DNA of 64,000 nt, taken from positions 18,711,959 to 18,775,958 of the forward strand of contig OU744446.1 of assembly GCA_916610825.1 (NCBI GenBank), in the 5' to 3' direction. This DNA is from Haliclystus octoradiatus. Lineage: Eukaryota; Cnidaria; Staurozoa; Stauromedusae; Haliclystidae. A program made the translations under genes and the position numbers. The notes beneath the pieces are model-generated. The model saw only the letters and a list, made by a program, of their open reading frames with translations. It searched no databases and was not told where the DNA came from. Position 1 is the stretch's first letter; each line of letters opens with the position of its first letter. Below, piece by piece: positions 20,808 to 32,240 of the stretch.

Positions 20808-21687
20808 AAAGCTACACTTACCTTGGCATTGTTCTACAAACTTCATTGGTATTCACTCAACATATCATAGACAAAAAATATAAATTGTTAGCAACCATTG
20901 GCCTCATTAAATATCTACAGCTTGTATCCGTTTCGACAGCTATTAAAATATTTGAAATGAAAATTAAGCCTTCTATCACATATGGCCTAATTTGATATCA
21001 CCATATTTATCATTATCAAACGTATTAGAGCTAGACAAGATAAAAGCAAACTTTTTGAAGCGTATTCTTGGTATTCCACCACGTTCATCAAATACTCTGT
21101 GCTTTATGATAGCTGGCACATCAACATTATTTGATGAAGTCAAAACTAATTTCCCCTTCCAACAAAAAGTCATTCAAGATCATGCTGCACATATACTAGA
21201 AAAGGCAAATAAATTAGAACAGTCTGGCTTCCTAATGGCGCCTGCATTTTTATCAGAAGGGTGGAAATCATGTCAGCAACCAAATAGAAACTTTATTACA
21301 CGTATTTCTGCTCATGGTTTCCACCACCTCATCTGTATCAATGAAAAATTTCACAATCCATCAACACAATGTATCTGTAAACAATGTGGCATGGAAGCAA
21401 GTGATAGATATCACATCATCACATGTAAAATGATCAAATCATGCATGCAATTTGTAAAATTGAAAGATTCTTGAAAAATTAATAAAAAACAATAATAATA
21501 AATGAATAAGAAAAAATAATAATAATAATAATAATGATTAATAATAATAATAATACTAATTGATCATTGATCAACACATCAAATATTATACTAAATTTGC
21601 TATATTAACCAATTAGATTTTAACTTTTATACTGTACTTATCTGAAATTTTGACTACCCTGCATTAGGGTGAAATAAATACGTTTAC
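20808..21687 (+). pseudogene. LINE copy C: ORF2 C-terminal part and 3'UTR
   Basis: Starts inside ORF2 just after the microsatellite with TYLGIVLQTSLVFTQHI, FEMKIKPSITYG, then (frame shift near 20990) KIKANFLKRILGIPPRSSN, a central RNFITRISAHGFHHLICINE and CICKQCGMEASDRYHIITC; stop at 21472. It aligns along its length with LINE B 19640-20309 but is well diverged, so it is a different subfamily or an older copy. The 3'UTR has AAT runs and ends at a (TATC)n array. Confidence 0.8.
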
Positions 21688-22089
<402 letters not shown>

Positions 22090-22965
22090 ACACCTTCCAT
22101 CCTAACCATTACACCTTCACAAGCCCAGCAAGAGAACCAATTGGCGGAGGAACATGCCCCCGTGGAGGTTTAGCAATCCTTTGTAAACCGCAATTTAAAC
22201 CCGAACTTATCAAGACGTCTGAAAATTATGTTGGAATAATAACCACCTCCTGTAATATATTTTGTTTCTATTTTACACCAAAAACGGCAATAGATGATAT
22301 ACTTGAAACAGTTATGACCGCACTATCCTACGCCACTAGAAAGTTGCCTATAATCATTGGAGAAGATTTTAACTGTCGCATAGACGCTTCAAATAGAGGT
22401 ACATCCCTACAACATTCTCTTTTAAATTATATCCTTTATTAAATCAATAACCCTGACTCTCATACCTATATTGAACATAATGGCAATAGCACAATATATT
22501 TAATTTTTACAAATTTGCCAATGCGTACTCTTCGCTCTCATTCTATTGAGCATAATGTCATTAGAAAACATCAAAAAGTCATGACCTCATGGGAAATACA
22601 AATTCCACCAATTTTACAAAAACATCCAATCTGCAGTAGAAATCTTGATATGAATTTATTAGTAAATCACCCAGCTGTCCAACTAGTTGCTGGAGCAATC
22701 AATGATGAAAATATTGATGAAGCAGTAGATCTTATTGAAAACACATTATTAGATTCTTCCCCAGTTCGGCAGAACAATTCTTTCCAAAACAACCCCTGGT
22801 TTGATAGTGACAGTAAAACACAAAAGAAATATGTATTAAATCTCCTAAATAATGTCATACTCAATCCAAAAATGGAATTCCATAGAATCACATACAATCT
22901 TGAAAGAAATAATTATCGACAATTGTTAAAAGAAAAGCGCCAAAAATACAATGAACGATTGTTTT
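22090..22965 (+). pseudogene. LINE copy D: endonuclease to RT-linker segment
   Basis: Begins mid-endonuclease: PIGGGTCPRGGLAILCK, NIFCFYFTPK, GEDFNCRIDASNRG, a TAA stop near 22439, then HNGNSTIYLIFTNL (the usual Asp replaced by Tyr). Frame 22515-22965 continues into the pre-RT linker (NPWFDSDSKTQKK, RNNYRQLLKEKRQKYNE). It stops where the satellite begins at about 22966, so it lacks RT and both ends. Confidence 0.8.
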
Positions 22966-23799
22966 TGTACGCAACTGGCATATTTACAAAAATGGCACAT
23001 ATCTTGATTAGAATGCAATTTTGTTAAATGTCGAGATTGAAGATAAAAAATATTCAAGGTTACATATACATCTTTAATAAACCATGCAAATCAAGTTCAA
23101 TTGAAGATTACACTGAAAACTTCATTTAATCTTCAAAACGCTTTTGTACACAAAAGGCATATTTACAAAAATTGCACATATCTTAATTAATCAGTATGCG
23201 ATTTTGTCAAATATCAATATTATAATTTCAGATAAAAAATACTCAAGGTCATATAAACATCATTAATAAACCACACAAATAAATTTAGTTTGAAGATTGG
23301 ATCAAAATCTTAATATTTAATTTACAAGTTTACAAAAATTTACAAAATTTACAAAATTGAACATATCTTAATTAATGAATGTGTCATTTTATCAAATGTT
23401 GATATTTCGAATAAAAATAACAAAAGGTCATACATACATCTTTAATAAACTATGCAAATCAATTTCAGTTAAATATTACATTGGAATCTTGATTGAATCC
23501 TCAAAAAGTTTTTGTAAGCAAATGGCATATTTCCAAAAATTGTACATATCTTATGTACTATGCGATTTTGTCAAATGTCGATATTTCAGATAAAAATTAC
23601 TCCATGTGATATATACATCTTTAATAAACTATGCAAATCAATTTAAGTGAAAGTTTGATTAAAAACTTCATTTAATCTTCAAAACGTTTTTGTACACATA
23701 AATGGCATATTTCCGAAAATTGTACACATCTTATGTACCATCCGATTCTGTCAAATGTAGATATTTCAGATAAAACTTACTCCATGTGATATATTAAAC

Positions 23800-23983
23800 A
23801 AATAGTTCATGCTTTCCGTGAACTATGCTCTGATAGCACCACGAGAGGCACGTAAGGAGAAAACGAGAAGGCATCAGAAAATTACGAGCCGCCTCGGCGA
23901 GTAATTTTCGCTTTCGAGTTTTCTCCTGAAGTGACTCGAGTGGTGCTATCAGAGCATAGTTCACGGAAAGTATGAACTATTTG
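23800..23983. repeat. 184-bp hairpin (long palindrome)
   Basis: Bases 23800-23842 and 23941-23983 are near-perfect reverse complements (sharing tgaactatgctctgatagca). Pairing continues inward through an imperfect ggagaaaacgag/ctcgagttttctcc stem to gaaaattac/gtaattttc with a GC-rich tip. The whole unit would fold into one stem-loop. Confidence 0.85.
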
Positions 23984-24172
23984 GTTTAGAACATTACTGA
24001 CAATTATTTGATGTTTTTGTTGCAATAGTATTGATTGTATTCATCGTTAGCGTTATTTATAAATGTTTACATTGATATTTGCGATTGAGCAATTATGAAA
24101 CATGGCTTGTGATTCGCCGACGGCTGATGCTAAATTATTTGAAACCAAAAAAGAAGGGTATTGACTCAAACA

Positions 24173-24840
24173 TTAATCATGGAGAGATACTGGGCTATTG
24201 AGAGAAAACGCTCCAGACGTTCTTAATTTTGCCAAGTCGGCCTTCTGTATTGGCTCCTTGTGTTTTACGTTTTCTTTACCTTTCATCTTGAGAGATTTTA
24301 AAAGAGCGTTTAATACTTTATTGGATTTGACAAACATTGGGTCAGAGGACAGTTTAAATCCTCTCTTAAAAGGAGGATTGTTCAAATGTCTTTCAATGCC
24401 ATTTCTGAGACCAATTAATAATGAACGACCGTAGTCGTTCCCACATTTTGTTTTGACTTGAGTGTAGAATTTTATCAACGTTGCATCCAATACCTCTTTG
24501 GACATATCTTCTATTGATTGTGTCACTTGTCTGACTGCTGCCCATTCTACGATACAATTAATTGAATATGTATAGTAAGCAAATTAAAATACTGTATTTA
24601 TGTATTTATGAAACTTTATAATTTGGTTGCTTCGTATTTGCAAAAAAAAATACCTTGATATATCTTCATTATGTATTCCGTAGCTCGTTTTGTGCTCTTT
24701 GACTCTGCAGAACTTAACAGTTGATCAATATCTTGTTAATTTGTTTCGATAAAACGTTCATTTCGAGAATTGCTTTCAGAAGACGCATTGAAATTTATAC
24801 CAAAATCAAAATTTGGAGCTGGTTTGTTTTGGTTAGCCAT
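24173..24840 (-). pseudogene. Crypton-type (DUF3504-like) recombinase fragment
   Basis: Minus strand. A likely start is ATG at 24840 (MANQNKPAPNFDFGINF), followed by an in-frame TAA and LLSSAESKSTKRATEYIMK; a probable intron or gap separates this from 24173-24560, which reads EVLDATLIKFYTQVKTKCG, SRSLL-like RSLLIGLRNGIERHLNNPP, SDPMFVKSNKVLNALLKSL and KADLAKLRTSGAF. This order matches the N-terminal part of DUF3504 tyrosine recombinases carried by Cryptons and by domesticated KIAA1958/ZMYM-type genes, as far as I recall them. The catalytic Arg-His-Arg-Tyr part is absent, so it cannot recombine DNA. Confidence 0.65.
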
Positions 24841-25930
24841 TTAGAAATATTTCCCGTCTGTAACGCTAGGTTTCTTGGTTTGTTTTTGCCGCTTTTCTGT
24901 CGTGAAATAGCGTCACCGGGTTTAACCAATCAAATTGCAAGATTAATTCGTAGCAAATCCTTGTTATGTTCTAAACATCTTTAATAAACTATGCAAATCA
25001 ATTTAAGTGAAAGTTTTGACCAAAAACTTCATTTAATCTTCAAAAAGTTTTTGTACGCAAATGGCATATTTCCAAAAATTGTACATATCTTATCTACCAT
25101 GCAATTTTGTCAAATGTCGATATTTCAGATAAAAATTACTCCATGTGATATATACATCTTTAATAAACTATGAAAATCAATTTAAGTGAAAGTTTTGACC
25201 AAAAACTTCATTTAATTTTCAAAACGTTTTTGTACACACATGGCATATTCTACACATCGTACGTACCATGCGATTTTGTCAAATGTCGATATTTCAGATA
25301 AAAATTACTCCATGTGATATATACATCATTAATAAACCACACAAATAAATTTAGATTGAAGATTGGATCAAAATCTTAATATTTAATCTACAAGTTTACA
25401 AAAATTTACAAAATTTACAAAATTGAACATATCTTAATTAATAAATGTGTCATTTTATCAAATGTTGATATTTCGAATAAAAATAACAAAAGGCCATACA
25501 TACATCTTTAATAAACTATGCAAATCAATTTCAGTTAAATATTACATTGGAATCTTGATTGAATCCTCAAAAAGTTTTTGTAAGCAAATGGCATATTTCC
25601 AAAAATTGTACATATCTTATGTACTATGCGATTTTGTCAAATGTCGATATTTCAGATAAAAATTACTCCATATGATATATTCATCTTTAATAAACTATGA
25701 AAATCAATTTAAGTGAAAGTTTTGACAAAAAACTTCATTTATTCCTCAAAAAGTTTTTGTACGCAAATGGCATATTTCCAAAAATTGTACATATCTTGTG
25801 CGATTTTGTCAAATGTCGATATTTCAGATAAAAATTACTCCATGTGATATACATCTTTAATAAACTATGAAAATCAATTTAAGTGAAAGTTTTGACCAAA
25901 GCTTCATTTAATCCTCAAAAAGTTTTTGTA

Positions 25931-26342
25931 CACAAATGGATTAATTAAATGCGTTAACTTAAGAAATTTCCTCGTAAAGACCCTGCAGAATATAAAGTAT
26001 CCTTTTGGTTTGCTTGTTGGTGTATTGATGTTGATCAGTTTTAAATGACCATATTTCGATTGAATTTTGATTTTAATGGAGAAGCCGTAAATCTTCACCT
26101 CAGGGATTTTAAAATTATTAAATTGATTTCGACTCCTTTTTGTTAAATTGTAAACAAAACAACAATGGGTGCAGCAATGAACCATACAGAATTTTACGGT
26201 CGATAACCAAATTTGTAAGCTTTGACCTCAATATAGCTTTTACGCTTGTACACCAATGAGTCCCTAATGATTTATTTGAAGAAAAGATCCATGGCCAATA
26301 TTATGAAAAGATCGTGACCCCAATGTATATTTCATTATAATG
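25931..26342. other. Between satellite and SLC22 3' end, nothing assigned
   Basis: A minus-strand frame at 25904-26185 (PEVKIYGFSIKIKIQSKYGHL and so on) overlaps the satellite edge and matches nothing I recognise. No reliable gene. Confidence 0.4.
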
Positions 26343-26493
26343 TTATGGAACACCACCATAGCCGGTGTGAAAAGGTATATACATTAGAATGAACTGTGAT
26401 TGAAAGCTATATTCTCTTAAACCTTTTGCAACCGAGGATGAAGCAGATGCACTAATACGAGTTACGAATTGGAACATTCCCATTGCCAGTGAT
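26343..26493 (-). pseudogene. Truncated duplicate of the SLC22 last exon
   Basis: Minus strand, preceded by a plausible acceptor (ccag before 26493). It reads SLAMGMFQFVTRISASASSS, VAKGLREYSFQSQFILM, closely matching the last exon at 26737-27001. It then diverges to YIPFHTGYGGVP and a stop at 26343-26345, which removes the final membrane segment and the LPET motif. It lies downstream of the intact last exon, so it is either a decayed tandem copy or an alternative terminal exon giving a shortened C-terminus. Confidence 0.75.
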
Positions 26494-26736
26494 CTGGAAT
26501 GCAATTGGAAAATATTTATAAAAGACATTTTCAAGCTAACAAGCAACATTATCATGTGTTTTGTGTTGACATTTCAATGGATATTTAAATGAGATGTTTA
26601 AACGATAAATCATCATTTTTTCTGATTTATTTTTTACGCTGTCAAGAATTACTATTAAGCTTCTATATAAACTGTTAAAGGAAATAAATTCTTAGCCCAT
26701 GTATTTCCAGCTTTACTAAAGGTTTATATTTATGAT

Positions 26737-27001
26737 TTATGTTAATTTCGATTCCATATTTATCTCCACGTGTTTCTCCTTGGAATTTATCATCTTCTCG
26801 TCGACATTCTCTAATACTTCAGGAGTAGGAGAATCTATTGTTTCTGGTAACCAATAGCAAAGAAACCCAGCAAACAAAGAAATAGAACTCATTAGTATGA
26901 ACGGTGATTGAATGCTATATTCTCTTAACCCTTTTGCAACCCAGGGTGAAGCAGATGCACCAATACGAGTTACGAATTGGAATATTCCCATTGCTAGCGA
27001 T
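26737..27001 (-). CDS. SLC22 organic-ion transporter, last exon (TM11-12)
   Basis: Minus strand. The acceptor is attttcag-like (catttcag) just above 27001. The exon supplies the last base of an Arg codon, then SLAMGIFQFVTRIGASASPW, VAKGLREYSIQSPFILMSSI, SLFAGFLCYWLPETIDSPTP and an acidic/Lys-rich cytoplasmic tail, ending at 26737-26739. LPET followed by a proline-rich start of the tail is the usual end of SLC22 carriers. It cannot join exon 5 (39104-39189) directly in frame, so one exon between them is unaccounted for. A possible AATAAA (minus) is at 26626-26631. Confidence 0.85.
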
Positions 27002-27359
27002 CTGAAATGAAGAAGCAATAGAATTATTCATTCAATTTTGAAGACATTTTTAAGTAAAGGCTTACAAACATTATTATGTAGTTATGTACCTCAATCAATC
27101 AACCAATATATTTATTTTACATCCCATTCAACTACATCTACAGTGCATCATTTGGAAAATTAGAAATACTTATAGGGTTTTCACGGTGGCATGAGTTGCA
27201 GAATAGTAGTGTAGAAATACTATACGATTAAATTTCATTATTCATTGTTGATTTTATTCAAGTCAAAAATGCTTGGAAATAGACTAGCAAATATAGAATT
27301 AAATAGCACAGAAAATGTCTTGAAATAACGTTTCTCCGATTATTCTTTATTTTAATTGC

Positions 27360-27752
27360 AGAAAAGTCGTCTAAATCCTTGCTAGCCTGGAAAGCTGTTG
27401 AATTCCGGCTGCGCTCTTGCAATGATGATATAAGCGTAGGACTAGCTTCTTGAAGGATTGACTGAAAGATTGATCAGTTCTCCGTTGCAGTATCTTACTG
27501 ATGCCAAACTTAAGCTGAGAGCTTTGACTAACAACTGGCTATCAGGTAGCGTCGTATTCTTGATAGATCTGATGCTTTCATTGATACCTTGCGAATAGTT
27601 CTATCAATTTCAAAATTATAGCTTATTTCGTTGTCAATAAAGAGACCAAGCAGTTTCAGTTTACACTTATTTTCTGAAAATTTTCTGATACTGGATGATT
27701 GTGAAATGAAATATGACAAGGTCATTGACAAAAAATTGAACCTAATGAACAA
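27360..27752 (-). pseudogene. LINE reverse-transcriptase C-terminal relic
   Basis: Minus-strand frame with SENKCKLKLLGLFIDNEISY, NFEIDRTIRKVSMKASDL and SRIRRYL. The pattern K-L-L-G-x-x-I-D-x-x-(L/I)-x-(F/Y), then a basic helix and an RI-like helix, is typical of the region following RT in CR1/RTE-like LINEs. It lies in an intron of the SLC22 gene. The rest is too decayed to read. Confidence 0.55.
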
Positions 27753-28980
27753 GATAAAAGAATCCTATTGCTTGATTTCAATTGCACAATTTCCTTGTTT
27801 TTTTCAGAGTGTGCCTGTGCCAGCAGGGATTATTGATATCTGAATAAAGAACGTACTTTTAAGGCTTTATTTTGTGATCGGTGGCAGCGATGCACAATGC
27901 TCAATTTTATTTTAAAAATGGACACAAGACATGAAAAAGAAATCTTGTTTTCTATATGTGGCTGTAACTTGGTTTAATGTGTACCTTGAGGATTTCATCG
28001 ATCAATAATAATTTATGCATACTATATATACAGTGGTGGGAATCATGTAGATTATTTCATATTCAAAATTATTACGATTTGAAGCCAACCATATGTTATC
28101 TCATTGTTAAAGTATCAAATAAACAAGTGACTAAAGTTATAAACAGAATTGTGATTTATTGCGTCGAGGTATCTTTTCATTATTCTATTGTGTAAAAAAG
28201 CAATCAGGGGCTATTGTACAGTCAAATCGCTCATATTATCAAGTTGTCAGTCAAAAGTACATTCGAAATACAATTAGGCAGATCCAACTCCATAATAACT
28301 GTAATTATTCGAAACCGACTAGGGTACTATTCGATGAGCTGCATTCTGATTGGCTGCTCAATCGTTGACTATTTTCTCACAGTCAACGCTGGCAAGTTTC
28401 CTCGCAAATTTCAGAAAGTAAACAAGGGTTCGCAAATGTTTTTGAATCAAAATTTTAGACGAATTACGAGAGTAAATTATAGTTTCCGTCCCTGAGAAAA
28501 CAAAACAAGTAACAAAATCTGAGATGAAGTTGCAACATGTTCAATGGTAAGCTATTCATATACAATTTAAATCTTATTTAAAAATCTTCTTGCAACTTCT
28601 CGCTACTTTATTGCAGATATAAATTAGTTTGTAATATAAAAGTTTATAAACAACAAACTTTTATATTACAAACTGCAAACATGTATGTATTTTTAGATAC
28701 TCAATAGTTACCTTCTCAAGTTTGCTATTTTGTGGGGCTGTATTTTGTGGGAAGTATTAATATCCAACTGTTTTGTTTTAAAAACTAAATCTGAATCAAG
28801 TCAAATTAAAATTCATTCTCCAAATCACGACGCTGCAGTCGTCAAGGATGCATTTGATTGACGGTTGTATTTAAATTAATTATGCAAGAAGCGAATAAAT
28901 AGTTGGAATTTATATTTTTTGATATGTTTTGCTTCTACCACTAGTCGGTTTCTACTAAAACAATTAGACAGATAATATTT
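27753..28980. other. SLC22 intron, no gene seen
   Basis: AT-rich intronic DNA. It contains a perfect 20-bp-arm hairpin (28627-28646 and 28656-28675). No exon of the transporter was recognised here on the minus strand. Confidence 0.5.
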
Positions 28981-29725
28981 GTAATAGCAAGATATTACAA
29001 TAGAACCAAAATAGTCTAACTCAGAATTGTGTTTTAAGAGTTTTAAATATGCCATAATATTATCCTACCTTTGTGAAAATCAATCAAATAAAATGTATTT
29101 GACATCCTCAAGTATTGAATAATTTAGATTAAAAAACAACATCTTTGTTCGAAATCATTACATCCTCTAAAGTCTATCTTTGTTGACCCAATATCGATCA
29201 TTTCCAAACATTTTGATCCACTCTGCCACGGCAAAGTCACTGAGAATTGGCCTCAAAAGCTATTTTAAGATCAACTCGTTTTGATGCTAAAAAATTTCCG
29301 GGGGTCAGATAATCAATCAAACAGAACCGGGTTTCATGATTTCATCTGAACCGAATAAATGTTTTATTTTTCACAAGAAACTAAGTTTGTTTATTTGATA
29401 ATCTGAACCCCGAAATTTTTCGCATCAAAACAAGACGATCTTAAAATAGCTTTTGATGCCAATTCTCAATGATTTAGCTGTGGCAGAGTGGATCAAAGTG
29501 TTTGGAAATGATCGATATTGGGTCAACAAAGATAGACTTTTGAGGTTGTTATTGAAATCGGACGAAGACGTTGTTTTTAAATTTGAATAATTCAATACTT
29601 GAAGATGTTAAATACATTTTATTTGGTTGATTTTCACAAAGGTGAGATAATACTATGGCCTCTTTAAAACTCTTTAAAACAGAAATATGAGTTACACTAT
29701 CTTGGTTCTATTATAATATATTGGT
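28981..29725. repeat. 0.75-kb palindromic (foldback) element
   Basis: The left arm (about 28981-29320) and right arm (about 29380-29725) are reverse complements over roughly 340 bases at high identity. Shared blocks include ttgtgaaaatcaatcaaataaaatgta, tctatctttgttgacccaatatcgatcatttcc and ttttaagat(c)aactcg. The short centre contains an AAC/TTT-rich loop. I see no coding sequence. It is a non-autonomous foldback or MITE in an SLC22 intron. Confidence 0.85.
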
Positions 29726-29796
29726 AATAGGCATGTATTAAATGTATTTTTACCTATACTGTTATCGCTCTGTCATCGTTTTGAGAAACGCAAATT

Positions 29797-32240
29797 TTGA
29801 GAATTGCCGTCGTGTTCAGGGGAAAACAGCGAGCAAATCTGCAGGAGGATTCTTTACAAATATGTACAGTAGCACTTCGTAATCATAATAGCGCCAATGG
29901 TGCAACCAGAAAAATTGGGAGTCAATTGAACGGCAATATGAAAAAAAAAATATTCCAGAAGCGTTACGCCATCAAGCTGAAACATTACTTTTACTCGCCA
30001 AAATACAAAATAATAAAACATTAGGAGAATTAAATTTGAGAGTTGGAAAACTTTGGAGACTAGCAGAAATTCACAAAAATGTCCGAAAAACAATTGCCTA
30101 AATACTATTTTCAATCCCTCCCTGCTGCTATTCAAAGTGGTGTATTGACTGGTTCCGATGACGTAATTCCTTATGAAAATAGATATTTTACTTGATCATG
30201 CAAGAGCGGCAGACATGCAAAGAGCAAATCAGATTTTTTGAAAAAATCCCAGTGTAATCAATAGAGATTTTCACTGGTTCCCAACAAGTCCCTCGAGATA
30301 TATTTAAAGAGCAGATTTAAAACCCGTGAGCCCAGGATATATTATTATACCACATCAACATGGTCGATGTAAAAAAGTTCTACAAGAATGGTATATGCGC
30401 AGAATAATAATTACGATGAAAGCATTGACAATGACGATTGTTTCACTACTATTGATCACTAGTCTGCCTATAGTTATAGCAGCATGAATGTACGCTATAA
30501 AGAGAGAAGCATTGAGTATGCTAATATAAAAAGTTGCAGTACATATTAAAATTGACCAATCCTTCAGAGTTCTATCTAGCATGTCTCACACAAGAGGTCC
30601 ATTAACAGACTTCAAGAGTAAAGAACCTTTTATTGTATTTAGAGATCGGTGGAGATGTATATTGTGCTACATGTCAACAATCTGCGCATAGATGAAAGGA
30701 TTGTCCATTTGTCTACGAAGCTAGAAAACGTCAAGCTGAAGAGAGGCATTAATTTTGTGGAATACGACTTTTGGGAACTATTATGTCAGAAAAACTAGAC
30801 GATGCTTTAGCTGCAGTACATCAGGATTTTTAATTTCGGTATGTAGTGAAAACCATCTTTATACCAATTATTGAACTAGGTCTCATAAAGTAATAAAGTT
30901 ATTTTAGTCTAATCGTTAAAGAGGATGATAATAATATGGATTGGTTTTATGATGTAACAAATGCTTACACTTCTGGAAATGAATTTTAGTTTATGATAAA
31001 GATATTAATAACGTTTTAGTAGATACGAGATCTGAATCGTCGATGTATCTTTGGATTTTAATGGAAAAATTATGATGCTCTAATTAATACAGGAGCCCTT
31101 GTTTCCAACGAACGTATTGCTAAGATAGACATTGCTACTAACGATAAGAGTTATATTCAAACTTGCACATGGTCAAACCCGATGTACTACTAAACGATAA
31201 ATTAAGTTACTATTTGGGTATGATAATGTTTCTATTCCACTGAAAATTTTCGGTAATGTATGTAAAGCAATCTTTGAAAATTATCCCTGGAAAAGATGTT
31301 CTATCATTACGTCACTACATCAGTATCGATCATACTAATAATATGCTTACACTTTGACAAGGTCTTAATAAAATTTCTAGTAAATTGATTGCCTCGGATG
31401 AACACAAAGATATCAGTTATAATTTATGAAACATTTCAATGATAGATAAGCACCTATTGAACTAGTGACTGCGGCAATGAATAAATTTAAATGCTAAACA
31501 CAAAACGAAAATGAATATGCTAAATCGATGAAGCCATTATTTAAAATCGGTGATGTGAACCAGTTATCAGAATTACCTGAAAGATATTTACCAGTGGAAA
31601 GAAAATCATGTTGTAAGAAATTAGGGCGTGGTCATAGTCATGTGATTCATTGGGAAGGTTACATTGAGAATGACGCAACAAGCAGCTAGATCTCTACAGT
31701 TTTAACTAATGAAGCAGTCAATGGAACAATTAAGTATAAAGAACTCATACATGGGATAATTATATATAAATGTTCCATTTTAAACATTTATAGCAGTTTT
31801 TACATTCATACCACGAAACTTTTACATCCTTTTAACTATTGCTCCAGGGACGTCGCTTTATTTAATGGGGGGATATGTTATAACAATATTAGCTATATGT
31901 CAATGATTCGTTTACAATATAGTACCCAATAATCTATGATTTGATATAGTGAATAGGGAGGACAGGGAGATCTTAGTTATATGTTTAATGGAGTTGATGT
32001 CGCTCTTATGTTTTATTATTACAATACACTCTTACTACTTATTATCTAATTGTTGTTGTGATTTGATTTATTTCAATTTATTATTGGATTAATAGTCATT
32101 AAGCCTTGTTAGGATTATTTACATATATTGACTAGCTTTGTCTTAACAATTCTAAAATCTAAATATTTCAGGGAATGAAGCTGATTACGACGGCTTGCCG
32201 CTTGGATATAAATTTTGAATATATTCGTAAGACCTTTTTC
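29797..32240 (+). pseudogene. Decayed chromodomain-type Gypsy retrotransposon
   Basis: Scattered pieces lie in order. A Gag-like start is near 29797. A CCHC knuckle CATCQQSAHR-KDC near 30663-30702 is broken by TGA. A protease-like DALINTGALVS is near 31074-31105. KPLFKIGDV is near 31530, as in an integrase C-terminus, and VIHWEGYIENDATSS at about 31640-31685 has the chromodomain signature. A G-rich tract (aatgggggga) precedes a TG start at 31876 that may open a 3' LTR of about 360 bp. RT, RNase H and the integrase core are missing. Many stops and frameshifts. Confidence 0.55.

Larger units (their letters stand above)
23796..24971. mobile_element. 1.18-kb insertion in the satellite (hairpin + Crypton relic)
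   Basis: The satellite unit is broken after 'tgatatat' and resumes at 'acatctttaataaac', with the hexamer taaaca present at both borders (near 23795 and 24971). The insert holds the 184-bp hairpin at 23800-23983 and the minus-strand Crypton-like gene. The hexamer may be a target duplication or, as in Cryptons, a crossover repeat. Confidence 0.6.
22966..25930. repeat. AT-rich satellite, about 180-bp unit, interrupted
   Basis: Two blocks (22966-23795 and 24972-25930) are made of units of roughly 175-185 bp. Each unit carries 'ggcatatttccaaaaattgtacatatctta', 'gcgattttgtcaaatgtcgatatttcagataaaaa', 'catctttaataaactatgcaaatcaa' landmarks in the same order. Units start near 22966, 23144, 23510 and 23687, then 25045, 25225, 25575, 25755 and 25925, with diverged ones between. 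Short reading frames inside are by-products of the repeat. The segment 23257-23625 is repeated almost exactly at 25324-25690 (offset about 2,068), which points to unequal exchange or a higher-order unit. Confidence 0.85.

Noticed and set aside
23372-25659. Two nearly identical 70-72 codon frames (about 23375-23593 and 25447-25659)
   Set aside because: They lie in corresponding places of the AT-rich satellite; the similarity is due to the DNA repeat, not a conserved protein.
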